Origin: Rhodospirillales bacterium 24-66-33
GTDB taxonomy: Bacteria; Pseudomonadota; Alphaproteobacteria; Reyranellales; Reyranellaceae
DNA: 64,000 nt
Reading direction: 5' to 3'
Assembly (NCBI GenBank): GCA_002281855.1
Contig: NCHQ01000003.1
Span: 1 to 64,000 of the forward strand
How positions within the stretch are numbered: the first letter of the stretch is position 1; every line of letters begins with the position of its first letter. The translations under genes and the position numbers were made by a program. The notes under the pieces were generated by a model. The model worked only from the letters and a program-made list of their open reading frames with translations. It did no database searches and was not told where the DNA came from. Below, one piece after another: positions 1 through 8,112 of the stretch.

Positions 1-240
1 GCCTTCCAACTCAACGCGCGGGCCGACGAAGTCGTAGCCGATCACGCCACCGGCCATCCAGCCCAGCTGCGGGGTCACGTTCACCGTCGGGAACGCCGGG
101 ATGTTCGTGTTCGCCGTGAAGTTCGTCAGCCAGTTGATGCCGCCCTCGGCACCAATGTACAGACCCGGCTGCGGGGCCTGCGCCTGCGCAGCCACCGGCA
201 GCGCTACAATGGCGGCGGCCGCCAGAAGAGCCTTCTTCAT
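1..240 (-). CDS. Outer-membrane beta-barrel protein, 5' part only
   Basis: The gene starts with ATG at 240 and runs off the left edge of the window, so only the first 80 residues are visible. A clear signal peptide (MKKALLAAAAIVALPVAAQA, cleavage after AQA) is followed by PGLYIGAEGGINW and later LGWMAGGVIGYDF. These alternating glycine/aromatic strands are the usual opening of OmpA/Omp25-type eight-stranded porin-like barrels in Alphaproteobacteria. A purine-rich ribosome site (GAGGGGAAG) lies just upstream of the ATG, which supports this start. The protein is expected in the outer membrane. The exact family cannot be fixed without the C-terminal part. Confidence 0.8.
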   Translation of the reverse strand, partial: MKKALLAAAAIVALPVAAQAQAPQPGLYIGAEGGINWLTNFTANTNIPAFPTVNVTPQLGWMAGGVIGYDFVGPRVELEG

Positions 241-460
241 GAGTTCTTCCCCTCGTTTCTGATACTTGCAGACTGAAACTGTATATCGCTCGTCGGCGGG
301 CTGTCCGTGTCGCCAACTTTGGGGAATATACACACCACCACTGGTGCGGTGCAACCAAACCGCCCTGTCCGCGCCGACTCGCCGGAAACCTGTGACACGG
401 ACGCAACAGTGAGGGTTAAGGGCCGGTGGAGACCGACTCCCGTGGCAGCCGCGTCCTCAG

Positions 461-934
461 CTATCTAATACCAGATGTAGTGGTCTGCCCGGAGGAGCCC
501 CGTTGCGCCGGTAGGGGCAGCCGCAGACCGAGGACCCCGCCCCCGCTCTCGCCGCGGCCGAAGGGGGTCGGGCCTGTCAGGGGCCGCGCCACGTCAGTCC
601 TGTCCGAAAACTCTTCTGAAAGTCCCGGATGCGGCAAAGGAACGTCGGGATCGGAGGCGCCGGGATTGAGCGACCTGGCGGCGAGCTCTGCCGGGGTAGC
701 AGGCTCCACCGCCCCGAGGCCCGCTGCAGGCTTCTTGATCTGGGCCACCTGCACGACATCCAGCCGGGCACCGGAGGGCGAATCCGGCCGTCCCGCCCAC
801 ACAACCGCTTGTGGACGGCTCGGGACGATCTGAAGATCGTGGTTTAAGGTCGACGCGTAAGTGAGGCTGGCCGACAGCGCGGCGAACACCCCTGCGAGGC
901 CGCCGAACACGCCCCGGAATACGGTGAACTTCAT
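461..934 (-). CDS. Small exported protein of unknown function
   Basis: This 157-residue frame begins with a plausible signal peptide (MKFTVFRGVFGGLAGVFAAL, then SASLTYAS). The mature part is rich in proline, alanine and serine (for example NPGASDPDVPLP) and shows no catalytic motif. Low-complexity exported proteins of this kind are common in soil Alphaproteobacteria. I see no strong ribosome site before the ATG. An antisense frame of similar length overlaps it, so the call rests mainly on the signal peptide. It is divergent from the crotonase gene at 1022, and the 87 bases between them would hold both promoters. Confidence 0.45.
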   Translation of the reverse strand: MKFTVFRGVFGGLAGVFAALSASLTYASTLNHDLQIVPSRPQAVVWAGRPDSPSGARLDVVQVAQIKKPAAGLGAVEPATPAELAARSLNPGASDPDVPLPHPGLSEEFSDRTDVARPLTGPTPFGRGESGGGVLGLRLPLPAQRGSSGQTTTSGIR

Positions 935-1021
935 TTCACGATGCAGATAGGCATCGCACTCCGGCTTTTCACCGTGGCATTTTGGGCGGTAAATCGCCGT
1001 TCACCAAAAAGGGAATATGCC

Positions 1022-1813
1022 ATGGGCCAGTACAGCAAAGTCGAGACCGACGGCCACCTGATGATCGTCACGATCAACCGCCCCGAGGTCTACAACGCCT
1101 GCCATCCCATGGCGAACCAGGAGATGGTCGAGGCGTTCGACGAGTTCCAGGCCAACCCGGACCTCTGGGTCGCCATCATCACCGGCGCCGGCGACAAGGC
1201 CTTCTGCGCCGGCAACGACCTCAAGTACCATGCCGAGATCCAGGCCAAGACCGGCAAGCGCCCGGTCCATCCGGCCAAGGGCTTCGGCGGGCTGGCCAAC
1301 CGGTTCGACCTCGACAAGCCGGTGATCGCCGCCGTGAACGGCATCGCGATGGGCGGCGGATTCGAGATCGCGCTGGCCTGCGACATCATCATCGCCTCCG
1401 ACCAGGCCAAGTTCGCCCTGCCCGAGCCGCGCGTCGGCCTGGCCGCCGGTGCCGGCGGCATGCAGCGCCTCAGCCGCATGATCCCGCTCAAGAGGGCGAT
1501 GGGCATGATGCTGACCGGCCGCCACGTCGGCGCCAAGGAAGGCTACGAGCTGGGCTTCGTCACCGAAGTGGTCCCGCACGCCGAGCTGATGGCCTCAGCC
1601 AGGAAGTGGGCCGCCCAGATCCTCGAATGCTCGCCGATGTCGATCCGCGCCACCAAGCAGGTCGTGATGCGTTCACTAGACCAGCCGTCGCTCGAGATCG
1701 GCATGCGCAACCAGACCTACCCCGCCTTCGTCGCCATGGCGCACAGCGAGGACACGGTCGAGGGTCCGAAGGCCTTCGCCGAAAAGCGCAAGCCCAACTG
1801 GAAGGGCCGCTGA
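1022..1813 (+). CDS. Enoyl-CoA hydratase/isomerase family protein
   Basis: A 263-residue crotonase. The start was chosen at 1022, where AAGGGA lies 7 bases upstream; the frame is open back to 941 but has no ribosome site there. The oxyanion-hole segments are AFCAGNDLK (about residue 63) and IAMGGGFEIALACD (about 110). Both catalytic glutamates of true hydratases are present, one in GGGFE and one in LPEPRVG. The C-terminus FAEKRKPNWKGR is typical of the family. The expected role is syn-hydration of a 2-enoyl-CoA in a cytoplasmic beta-oxidation route. The natural substrate cannot be told from sequence, and the gene stands alone on its strand. Confidence 0.9.
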   Translation: MGQYSKVETDGHLMIVTINRPEVYNACHPMANQEMVEAFDEFQANPDLWVAIITGAGDKAFCAGNDLKYHAEIQAKTGKRPVHPAKGFGGLANRFDLDKPVIAAVNGIAMGGGFEIALACDIIIASDQAKFALPEPRVGLAAGAGGMQRLSRMIPLKRAMGMMLTGRHVGAKEGYELGFVTEVVPHAELMASARKWAAQILECSPMSIRATKQVVMRSLDQPSLEIGMRNQTYPAFVAMAHSEDTVEGPKAFAEKRKPNWKGR

Positions 1814-1865
1814 TCCATTCGGTCGTTACGGCCGCCCGGGACAATATCTCGGGCGGCCGCCGCCC

Positions 1866-2267
1866 CTATCCATTCTGGAGCACGAACTCCACCCGCCTGT
1901 TCTGAGGTTCGCGGGTCCCTGGCGGCGTTTGCACCAGGATCGTTTTGTCGCCTCGGGCAACGGTCGAGATACGATCGGGCGGAATCCCCATTTCCAGCAA
2001 GCGCATCTTCGCCGTCACCGCACGTGCCATCGACAGTGGCACACTGGCTTCAGCCGTGTCGGAATGGCCGACAATTGTGATGTGGGCATCGCGCATCTTG
2101 TGAAAATAGTCGACGACTTGCTTGATCGTCGACCCGCCTGCAGAACCGATCTCCGATTCTCCGTATCCGAAGAAGATCATCAAGCTCGGCGGGTACATGG
2201 CAAGCGCCGAGCCACTTGCGGCCGCACCGATGCAACCGCAGAGCAACCTTCTGCCGAGAAGGCGCAT
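1866..2267 (-). CDS. Small periplasmic OmpA-like domain protein (first copy)
   Basis: A 133-residue protein with a signal peptide (MRLLGRRLLCGCIGAAASGS, then ALA) followed directly by a single OmpA C-terminal-type domain. The peptidoglycan-binding signature is visible: GHSD, then LSMARA, then NRRVEFVL near the end. In the family, the Asp of GHSD and the Arg of the following helix bind diaminopimelate. There is no barrel and no obvious lipobox with this start. The ATG lies 2 bases after the stop of the upstream isomerase gene, with a GGGGCGG ribosome site inside that gene, so the two are co-translated. A second OmpA-like protein is encoded at 3459-3923 in the same operon. Confidence 0.8.
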   Translation of the reverse strand: MRLLGRRLLCGCIGAAASGSALAMYPPSLMIFFGYGESEIGSAGGSTIKQVVDYFHKMRDAHITIVGHSDTAEASVPLSMARAVTAKMRLLEMGIPPDRISTVARGDKTILVQTPPGTREPQNRRVEFVLQNG

Positions 2268-2269
2268 CG

Positions 2270-3070
2270 TTACCGCCCCTTGAACTTCGCCTTCCGCTTT
2301 TCGAGGAAGGCGCTCAGGCCCTCGAAATGGTCCTCGGTGGCGGCGCAGGCGGCCAAGCCCTCGGCCTCGCGGTGCGAGTGCTCGTCCCAGCTATTGTCGA
2401 ACGAGTTCCGGATCAGCTTCTTGGCGACGCCCAGCGCGTAGGTGGGACCGTCGGCCAGCTTGCGCGCCATCTTCTCGGTCTCGGCGGCGAGCTGGTCCTT
2501 CGGCACGACCCAGTTCAGGATATTGTTGTCCTTGGCCTCCTGCGCCGAGAAGCGCTCGCCCAGCAGGGCGATCTCGAGCGCCTTCCGCTCGCCCACGACC
2601 CTCGGCAGGAAGTAGGTCGCGCCGCCGTCGGCACTCAGCCCGATATGGCGATAGGCCAGGGTGAAGAACGAATCGTCGGACGCGATGGCGAGGTCGCAGT
2701 TCAGGATCAGCGACAGGCCGAAGCCGGCGGCGGCGCCCTGCACCGAGGCCAGCACCGGCTTGTTCATGCGGCGGATCTGGTAGATCGCCTGGTGGGCCTT
2801 CACGACCCGCATCTCGAAGCCCGCGAGATGGGCCTCCTTGTCCTCAGTCAGCGACTTGTGGAAGCCGCGAATGTCGCCGCCCGCCATGAAATGCGTGCCG
2901 GCGCCGCGGATCACCACGCAACGCACCGCCGGATCCTTCTCGAACTTCGCGCTGTGCTCGATCAGCAGGTCGCGCATCTCCATCGACAGCGCGTTGAGCG
3001 ACTCGGGGCGGTTGAGCGTCATCCAGCCGATGCCGTCTTTGACTTCGGCGAGAACGTGCGGTGCGGACAT
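2270..3070 (-). CDS. PaaG-like enoyl-CoA isomerase (crotonase fold)
   Basis: A 266-residue crotonase. The first oxyanion segment is HFMAGGDIRGF and the second AAAGFGLSLILNCD. Both hydratase glutamates are missing: the first position is Leu (GFGLSL) and the second lies in LAYRHIGL. An Asp follows in GLSADGGATYFLPR, matching the catalytic Asp of PaaG and related delta3-delta2 isomerases (GLVPDSGG type). It is therefore more likely an isomerase than a hydratase. It lies 41 bases after ynfA and 2 bases before an OmpA-like gene, inside the merR-led operon, and presumably works with the acyl-CoA dehydrogenase at 3920-5707. Confidence 0.85.
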   Translation of the reverse strand: MSAPHVLAEVKDGIGWMTLNRPESLNALSMEMRDLLIEHSAKFEKDPAVRCVVIRGAGTHFMAGGDIRGFHKSLTEDKEAHLAGFEMRVVKAHQAIYQIRRMNKPVLASVQGAAAGFGLSLILNCDLAIASDDSFFTLAYRHIGLSADGGATYFLPRVVGERKALEIALLGERFSAQEAKDNNILNWVVPKDQLAAETEKMARKLADGPTYALGVAKKLIRNSFDNSWDEHSHREAEGLAACAATEDHFEGLSAFLEKRKAKFKGR

Positions 3071-3111
3071 GGGGCAATTTCCTCAGGCGTTTATTGGAGA
3101 ACGCCCCGAGG

Positions 3112-3444
3112 TTAACCCGTCGCGCGATGCGGCGCGAAAAGAATGATGCCGGCCCCGATCAGGCAAATCAGGGCGCCGGTGACGTCCCAGCGATCGGGCC
3201 GCGTGCCTTCGACGGCCCACAGCCAGACGAGCGTCGCGGCGATGTAGACGCCGCCGTACGCGGCATAGGCCCTGCCCGCCGCATCCGAGTCGATGAAGGT
3301 GAGCAGCCAGGCGAACAGGCCGAGGGCCACGAGACCCGGCGCCAGCCACCAGGCCGATGCGCCGAGCCGCAGCCACGCCCAGAAGGCGAAGCAGCCGGCG
3401 ATCTCGAGGAACGCCGCTACTCCGTAGGCGAGGACCGACTTCAG
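3112..3444 (-). CDS. ynfA: YnfA/UPF0060 family small membrane protein, apparent CTG start
   Basis: A four-helix inner-membrane protein of 110 residues, close to the roughly 108 residues usual for the family. Signature segments are [27 protein letters not shown] and [12 protein letters not shown]. No ATG, GTG or TTG start exists before the first helix. The best start is CTG at 3444, 6 bases after a perfect GGAGG (3451-3455), giving LKSVLAYG, where homologues usually begin with a short Met-led stretch. The gene begins 14 bases after the stop of the OmpA-like gene. YnfA proteins resemble small multidrug-resistance subunits in size and topology; their transport role here is unproven. Confidence 0.8.
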   Translation of the reverse strand: MKSVLAYGVAAFLEIAGCFAFWAWLRLGASAWWLAPGLVALGLFAWLLTFIDSDAAGRAYAAYGGVYIAATLVWLWAVEGTRPDRWDVTGALICLIGAGIILFAPHRATG

Positions 3445-3458
3445 AACGCCCCTCCGTA

Positions 3459-3923
3459 CTAGTTGCGTGGGACCTGGAAAGAGATCTCGACACGGCGGTT
3501 GGTTTCCGCCGGCGCATTCTTGGCCAGCGGCTTCTGGTCGGTAAATGTCAGGGTGACAACGCGATCTTCCGGGACACCCATCTCGACCAGCATCCGTTTG
3601 ACGCTCTGAGCTCGCATCCGCGATAGCGCCATGCCGTTCCTTGAAGCCTCGACACTGTCTGTATGGGTCATGACAAAGACCTGCCCGGGCCATTCACCGC
3701 GGCATATGCCGTTGCACGACTTGCCGAGGAATGCATTGGCGGCCGCCTTCACCTGGCCATCCCCAATAAGTTGGGGCGACCCAGCAGCGAAGAGGGCCAT
3801 GTAACTCATCTCCTGTACATTGGGATAAGGATACGTGGCTCTTGCCGAAGTGACCGCGAACAGCAGGGACAGCGAAGCGCCCGCGAGTGCGAGCGCAAGC
3901 CTTCTTCGTTGCAACCCTCTCAA
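3459..3923 (-). CDS. Small periplasmic OmpA-like domain protein (second copy)
   Basis: A 154-residue protein with a signal peptide (about residues 1-29, ending SARA) and one OmpA C-terminal-type domain. The binding signature is THTD, then [18 protein letters not shown], and NRRVEISF at the end. It carries a short cysteine-bearing insert, [11 protein letters not shown], that could form a disulfide in the periplasm and is absent from the paralogue at 1866-2267. The start is TTG at 3923, overlapping the TGA of the acyl-CoA dehydrogenase gene (TTGA), so translation is coupled. It is probably a peptidoglycan-binding periplasmic protein. Its link to acyl-CoA metabolism is shown only by operon position. 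Confidence 0.78.
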   Translation of the reverse strand: MRGLQRRRLALALAGASLSLLFAVTSARATYPYPNVQEMSYMALFAAGSPQLIGDGQVKAAANAFLGKSCNGICRGEWPGQVFVMTHTDSVEASRNGMALSRMRAQSVKRMLVEMGVPEDRVVTLTFTDQKPLAKNAPAETNRRVEISFQVPRN

Positions 3924-5707
3924 AACGCCTCGGCCGGCAGCGCCATCAGGGTCGAGGCGCCGGCCTTGATCTGATGGTTGAGCGACACGGTCTGCGGCAG
4001 CACGCGGGCCATGAAGAAGCGCGCGGTGACGATCTTGGCTTCGTAGAAATTATTGTCGTTGCCGGCCGCCAGTCCCTTGTGGGCGGCGACGACGATGCGG
4101 TTCCACATATAGGCCATGGCCGTCAGCGCCATGAGGCGCAGCAGGTCGGTGGCGGCGCCACCGGCCTCGTCGGGGTTCTTCATCGCGTTCTGCATCAGGA
4201 AGAGCGCCGAGTCCTGCACGCGGCCCATCGCCTTCTCGAGCGGCTCGACGAACTCCTTCATCTTCTCGTCGGCCTTGTGCTGGGCAATGAAGCCGCCGAT
4301 CTCGCCGAGCAGGCGCTGGGCGGCGCGGCCGCCCTTCATCGGCAGCTTGCGGCCGACCAGGTCGAGCGCCTGGATGCCGTTTGTGCCTTCGTAGAGCTGG
4401 GTGATGCGCGCGTCGCGGACCAGCTGTTCGACGCCGTTCTCGCGGATGAAGCCGTGGCCGCCCCAGGTCTGCACCGCGAGGTTGGCGCACTCGCTGCCCA
4501 TGTCGGTGAAGTAGGCCTTTATGATCGGCGTCAGCATCTGGATGAGATCGTCGGCCGCCTCGCGCGTCGCGGCGTCGGGATGGGCATGCGCCTCGTCGAT
4601 CAACATGCCGACCCACAGCGAGAGCGCCCGGGCGCCCTCGGTGAAGGACTTCTGGATCATCAGCATGCGGCGCACGTCGGGATGCACGATGATCGGATCG
4701 GCCGGGCCGCTGGCATTCTTCGGACCCGTGAGCGAACGGCCCTGCAGACGGTCGCGCGCATAGGCGACGGCGCTCTGGTAGGCCGTCTCGGCAATGCCGA
4801 GCCCCTGCATGCCGACGCCGAGGCGGGCGGCGTTCATCATGACGAACATCGCCGTCATGCCCTTGTTGGCCTCGCCGACCAGCCAGCCGGTGGCGCCGTC
4901 CAGGTTCATCACGCAAGTCGCGTTGGCCTTGATGCCCATCTTGTGTTCGACCGCGCCGCAGCGGATGCCGTTGCGCTCGCCGACCGAGCCATCTGCCTTG
5001 GGCAGGAACTTCGGCACGATGAACAGCGAGATGCCCTTGGTGCCGCCCGGCGCATCCGGCAGGCGCGCCAGCACGAGATGGACGATGTTCTCGGTGAGAT
5101 CGTGCTCGCCGGCCGAGATGAAGATCTTGGTGCCGGTGATGCTGTAGCTGCCGTCGGCCTGCGGCTCGGCCTTGGTGCGCAGCATGCCGAGGTCGGTGCC
5201 GCAATGGGGCTCGGTGAGGCACATGGTGCCCGACCAGGTGCCGTCGGCCAGCTTCGGCAGGTAGCGCTTCTTCAGCTCGTCGGAGCCATGGCGCGACAGC
5301 GCCTCGTAGGCGCCGTGGCTGAGGCCGGGATACATCGCGAAGGCCTGGTTCGCGGCGGTGAACATCTCCTGCAGCGCGAAGCCCACCGTCGCCGGGAGCC
5401 CCTGCCCGCCGAACTCGGGATCGCAGGTGATGCCCGTCCAGCCGCCCTCGGCGAACTGTTTGTAGGCTTCCTTGAAGCCCTTGGGCGTGCGCACGACGCC
5501 GTTCTCGTAGTGGCAGCCTTCCTCGTCGCCGGTGCGGTTCAGTGGGAACAGCACGTTCTCGCAGAGCTTGGCGGCTTCCTCGACGATGGCGTGGATCGTG
5601 TCGGGCGTCGCGTCCTCGTAGCCCGGCAGCTTGGCGAGCTTCGACACGTCGATGACTTCGTTCAGAACGAACTGGATGTCCTTGATCGGGGCCTTGTAGA
5701 CGGCCAT
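3920..5707 (-). CDS. Long acyl-CoA dehydrogenase with C-terminal extension (DmdC/FadE-like type)
   Basis: A 595-residue member of the long acyl-CoA dehydrogenase group, about 200 residues longer than the classic four-domain enzymes. FAD/substrate motifs include MCLTEPHCGTDLG (about residue 163) and KIFISAGEHD. The catalytic region is ITQLYEGTNGIQALDL, with the Glu of YEGT as the expected catalytic base, as in MCAD. The extra C-terminal helical domain follows. It forms a 2-enoyl-CoA from an acyl-CoA and passes electrons to ETF. A strong ribosome site (GAGGAGG) precedes the ATG. It lies 25 bases after merR and overlaps the next gene by 4 bases. The chain length or branching it prefers cannot be read from sequence. 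Confidence 0.92.
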   Translation of the reverse strand: MAVYKAPIKDIQFVLNEVIDVSKLAKLPGYEDATPDTIHAIVEEAAKLCENVLFPLNRTGDEEGCHYENGVVRTPKGFKEAYKQFAEGGWTGITCDPEFGGQGLPATVGFALQEMFTAANQAFAMYPGLSHGAYEALSRHGSDELKKRYLPKLADGTWSGTMCLTEPHCGTDLGMLRTKAEPQADGSYSITGTKIFISAGEHDLTENIVHLVLARLPDAPGGTKGISLFIVPKFLPKADGSVGERNGIRCGAVEHKMGIKANATCVMNLDGATGWLVGEANKGMTAMFVMMNAARLGVGMQGLGIAETAYQSAVAYARDRLQGRSLTGPKNASGPADPIIVHPDVRRMLMIQKSFTEGARALSLWVGMLIDEAHAHPDAATREAADDLIQMLTPIIKAYFTDMGSECANLAVQTWGGHGFIRENGVEQLVRDARITQLYEGTNGIQALDLVGRKLPMKGGRAAQRLLGEIGGFIAQHKADEKMKEFVEPLEKAMGRVQDSALFLMQNAMKNPDEAGGAATDLLRLMALTAMAYMWNRIVVAAHKGLAAGNDNNFYEAKIVTARFFMARVLPQTVSLNHQIKAGASTLMALPAEAF

Positions 5708-5732
5708 GGCTTCCTCCTCGGTCGCAGTTTCC

Positions 5733-6176
5733 TTAGTCGCTTTCCGGATCGATGCCGCGCTGCTTCAGCTCGGCGCTCACTTGTGCTGCGACTTCCCTGA
5801 ATTCGCCGATGTGCTGGTCGAGATCGGCGCGCTTGCGCTCCAGATCGCCGATGTGGAGCTGGCAGCGGCGCAGCAGCTCGCGCAGCTGCTGCATGCCCGT
5901 GCGGTCGACCTGGTAGAGGTCGAGAAGCTCGCGGATCTCCGCCAGCGAGAATCCCAGGCGCTTGCCGCGCAGGATCCAGCTCAGCCGCGTGCGGTCCCCC
6001 ACCGTGTAAAGACGGGTCGTGCCGTGCCGCCGCGGCTTGATCAGCCCTTCGTCCTCGTAGAAGCGGATCGTGCGCGGCGTGATCGCGAATTCGCGCGACA
6101 GTTCGGCGATGCTGTAGATGCGCTGGCTGTCGCGCAGCGCCGGCGTCTTGGCCGAAGGAAGGGCGGCGGCGGTCAT
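5733..6176 (-). CDS. MerR-family transcriptional regulator, LiuR-like
   Basis: A 147-residue regulator. The N-terminal winged helix is classic MerR: YSIAELSREFAITPRTIRFY, then EDEGLIKPRR, then RLYTVGDRTRL. A coiled coil of about 60 residues follows. There is no conserved metal-binding cysteine set, and in the family this fits an acyl-CoA-type or other organic effector, as for LiuR regulators of branched-chain acyl-CoA catabolism. It heads a minus-strand operon of acyl-CoA genes. The ATG is the only in-frame start before the domain and lacks a ribosome site; a promoter placed by the operator would start transcription only a few bases upstream, so the mRNA may be leaderless. Confidence 0.88.
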   Translation of the reverse strand: MTAAALPSAKTPALRDSQRIYSIAELSREFAITPRTIRFYEDEGLIKPRRHGTTRLYTVGDRTRLSWILRGKRLGFSLAEIRELLDLYQVDRTGMQQLRELLRRCQLHIGDLERKRADLDQHIGEFREVAAQVSAELKQRGIDPESD

Positions 6177-6192
6177 AATACAGCGGTGTTAG

Positions 6193-6232
6193 TTGACGTT
6201 TACGTAAACGTCAATACAGCTTTACGTAAACG
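6193..6232. promoter_or_regulatory. MerR operator: 22-bp palindrome plus second TTTACGTAAA core
   Basis: Positions 6193-6214 form a perfect palindrome: TTGACGTTTAC followed by its reverse complement, with no spacer. A second core, TTTACGTAAA, lies at 6221-6230 with its centre 22 bp away, two helical turns. Read on the minus strand, TTGACG of the palindrome forms a -35 box and TAACAC 17 bases later a weak -10, so the regulator would sit over the spacer as MerR proteins do. The ACGT-rich core resembles published LiuR motifs. The same element recurs at 25826-25847. It lacks a loop and a T-run, so it is not a terminator for the Sel1 gene. Confidence 0.75.
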
Positions 6233-6245
6233 GAAAGGCGAACGC

Positions 6246-7457
6246 CTAACGTTGTGGGCGGCAAGGTGGCGCCGGCGGCGGATGTCCCGGCCCTGCGAAA
6301 TACCTCAATTCGAACGCCCGTATCGAGGCATCCGCCTTCGCAAGTTCCTGGGGATCGAGCGTCCTTGCGAGTTCGACGGCTTCGGCAAGGGCATCCTCGT
6401 AGGCTGCCTCATCCAGTTCCCCGCGACGCCCGGATAGCCCTCGATTGCTTTCGATATTGGAGTCGCGACGCTTCCGGCCGACCAGCCCGGACTGCGAGAT
6501 CGTCGTGAGGCGCTGTTCAATGGCGAGCGAGAACCACTTGAGCGCCTCGGCCTGATCGGCGGGCACCCCGTCGCCGTGCAAATACGCAAGACCAAGGCGG
6601 TACTGCGCGGCTCTGAAGTTCCTTTGAGCCGATGCGCGATAGTAGGCGAGCGCTTTGGCGATATCCGCGGGGACGCCCTTTCCACGCTCGTACATGATGC
6701 CCAGCGAGTAATCCGAATAGGGCGAATAATTTCTCGAGGCTGCTTCGAACCACAAACGCGCCGCATCGTCGTTCTGCGGCGTCCCCAGCCCTTCTGCGAA
6801 AAAAGTGCCGAGATACTCCGCGGGAAGGCAATTGCCGAAGCGCCGGCGTGGCCAGTTGTTAGGCCAACAAGACCAATTGAGCATAGTGGGCGCCGACCTG
6901 AGGAACCACTTGCGCGACTCCGCATAGTCGCGCGGCACGGCCCCGCCATGTGCATAGAGCACTCCCAGCCAAGTCTCCGCTTCGGGGGAGCCAACGTGTG
7001 CCGCCTTTTGCAGCCACTGGACGCCCTCCGCGGAATCCGGCGACGGCGCCCCCTTCCTCGCCAAGTGGACTTCGGCGAGCCGCACCATCGCCTCAACGAC
7101 GAGATTGTCTGCCGCCCGCCTGTACCAGCGCAGGGCCTCGTCGATGTCTTTTCCAGTGTAGGTGCCGGCGTCAAAGAACCTGGCCAACCTGAGTTGCGCT
7201 TTCGCGACGGGTTGACTGCTACCCGGTCTGTCGGCCGCAGCACGAAGCCACCTGATCGCCTCGTCCTGCTGCTCCTTCGACGGCTGGCAATATCTCAGGA
7301 TTTCGATCGCCAGGGAGTATTGCGCCTCAGGATCATTTTTTCCTGCGGCATTTCTCAACGCTTGCAGGGGATCGGCTCCGTCGTCGGCGTGACCGACGGT
7401 CACCGACAGGACAAGGCAGGTCAAACTGAGCGACAGCCGGAGCATGCGAGCGATCAC
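6246..7457 (-). CDS. Exported Sel1-repeat (TPR-like) protein
   Basis: A 403-residue protein with a signal peptide (about residues 1-24, ending GHA). Several Sel1-like repeats follow, each about 36 residues with the A..xLG.xY.xG.GVxxDxxxAxxWxxxAA pattern, for example YSLGIMYERGKGVPADIAKA and YRLGLAYLHGDGVPADQAEA. Such solenoids act as protein-interaction scaffolds, here in the periplasm. The segment around residue 190 (NWSCWPNNWPRRRFGNC) breaks the repeat register and contains two cysteines. The C-terminal 80 residues are charged and non-repetitive. The gene ends 14 bases before the operator region of merR. No partner is evident from the neighbours. Confidence 0.82.
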   Translation of the reverse strand: MIARMLRLSLSLTCLVLSVTVGHADDGADPLQALRNAAGKNDPEAQYSLAIEILRYCQPSKEQQDEAIRWLRAAADRPGSSQPVAKAQLRLARFFDAGTYTGKDIDEALRWYRRAADNLVVEAMVRLAEVHLARKGAPSPDSAEGVQWLQKAAHVGSPEAETWLGVLYAHGGAVPRDYAESRKWFLRSAPTMLNWSCWPNNWPRRRFGNCLPAEYLGTFFAEGLGTPQNDDAARLWFEAASRNYSPYSDYSLGIMYERGKGVPADIAKALAYYRASAQRNFRAAQYRLGLAYLHGDGVPADQAEALKWFSLAIEQRLTTISQSGLVGRKRRDSNIESNRGLSGRRGELDEAAYEDALAEAVELARTLDPQELAKADASIRAFELRYFAGPGHPPPAPPCRPQR

Positions 7458-7583
7458 GATAGATCCATCATCTGTCTCTGCACGATGGGTTCAGCACACC
7501 TCGCAGAGCGGCCTGCACGTTGGCAAGACGATACGCCGGAAGTGGTGTAGATGAGAAGCCGATCCTCATAGGAAGTGTTCGAC

Positions 7584-8108
7584 ATGGCCATCTATCAGCT
7601 GAACGACCGCGTGCCGGTGATTCCGGCCTCCTGCTACATCGCGGAGGGCGTCACCATCATCGGGTCGGTGATCCTGGGCGAGCGCGTGAGTATCTGGTTC
7701 GGCGCCGTGCTGCGCGGCGATAACGAGCCGATCGTCATCGGTGACGACAGCAACATCCAGGAACTGAGCGTCCTGCACACCGATCCCGGCGCGCCGCTCA
7801 CCATCGGCCGCAACGTGACGGTCGGCCACCAGGTGATGCTGCACGGCTGCACCATCGGCGACGGTTCGCTGATCGGCATCCAGTCGGTCGTGCTCAACCG
7901 CTCGGTGATCGGCAAGGACTGCCTGGTGGGCGCCGGCTCGATCGTAACCGAGGGCAAGAGCTTTCCCGACCGGTCGATGATCCTCGGCTCGCCGGCCAAG
8001 GTCGTGCGCGAGCTGAGCGAGGAGAATGCTTCGCGTCTGTCGATGAGCGCGGAGAGCTACGTGCAGCGTGGCCAGGACTACAAGGCGAACCTGAAGCGCA
8101 TCGGCTGA
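7584..8108 (+). CDS. Gamma-class carbonic anhydrase family protein (left-handed beta-helix)
   Basis: A 174-residue hexapeptide-repeat protein. The start was set at ATG 7584 because AGGAAG lies 8 bases upstream; an in-frame GTG nine bases earlier is less likely. The left-handed helix is shown by repeated V/I-I-G steps (VTIIGSVILGERVSIWFGAV, IGDDSNIQ, IGRNVTVG). Metal-binding histidines are H65 (SVLHTD), H82 and H87 (GHQVMLHG), the spacing of YrdA/CamH-type proteins. Members either hydrate CO2 or act as acyl transferases or thioesterases (PaaY). It leads a four-gene plus-strand run with a VOC protein, a DUF2272 lipoprotein and a GMC oxidoreductase. Confidence 0.9.
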   Translation: MAIYQLNDRVPVIPASCYIAEGVTIIGSVILGERVSIWFGAVLRGDNEPIVIGDDSNIQELSVLHTDPGAPLTIGRNVTVGHQVMLHGCTIGDGSLIGIQSVVLNRSVIGKDCLVGAGSIVTEGKSFPDRSMILGSPAKVVRELSEENASRLSMSAESYVQRGQDYKANLKRIG

Positions 8109-8112
8109 CATC

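Noticed and set aside
426..833. A 135-codon plus-strand frame
   Set aside because: No ribosome site or motif. The opposite strand has a frame with a convincing signal peptide.
3887..5800. A 637-codon plus-strand frame opposite the acyl-CoA dehydrogenase
   Set aside because: It is an antisense shadow of a gene with clear FAD and catalytic motifs.
6193..6214. Palindrome considered as a terminator for the Sel1 gene
   Set aside because: It has no loop bases and no T-run, and a near-identical copy lies in a promoter at 25826-25847.
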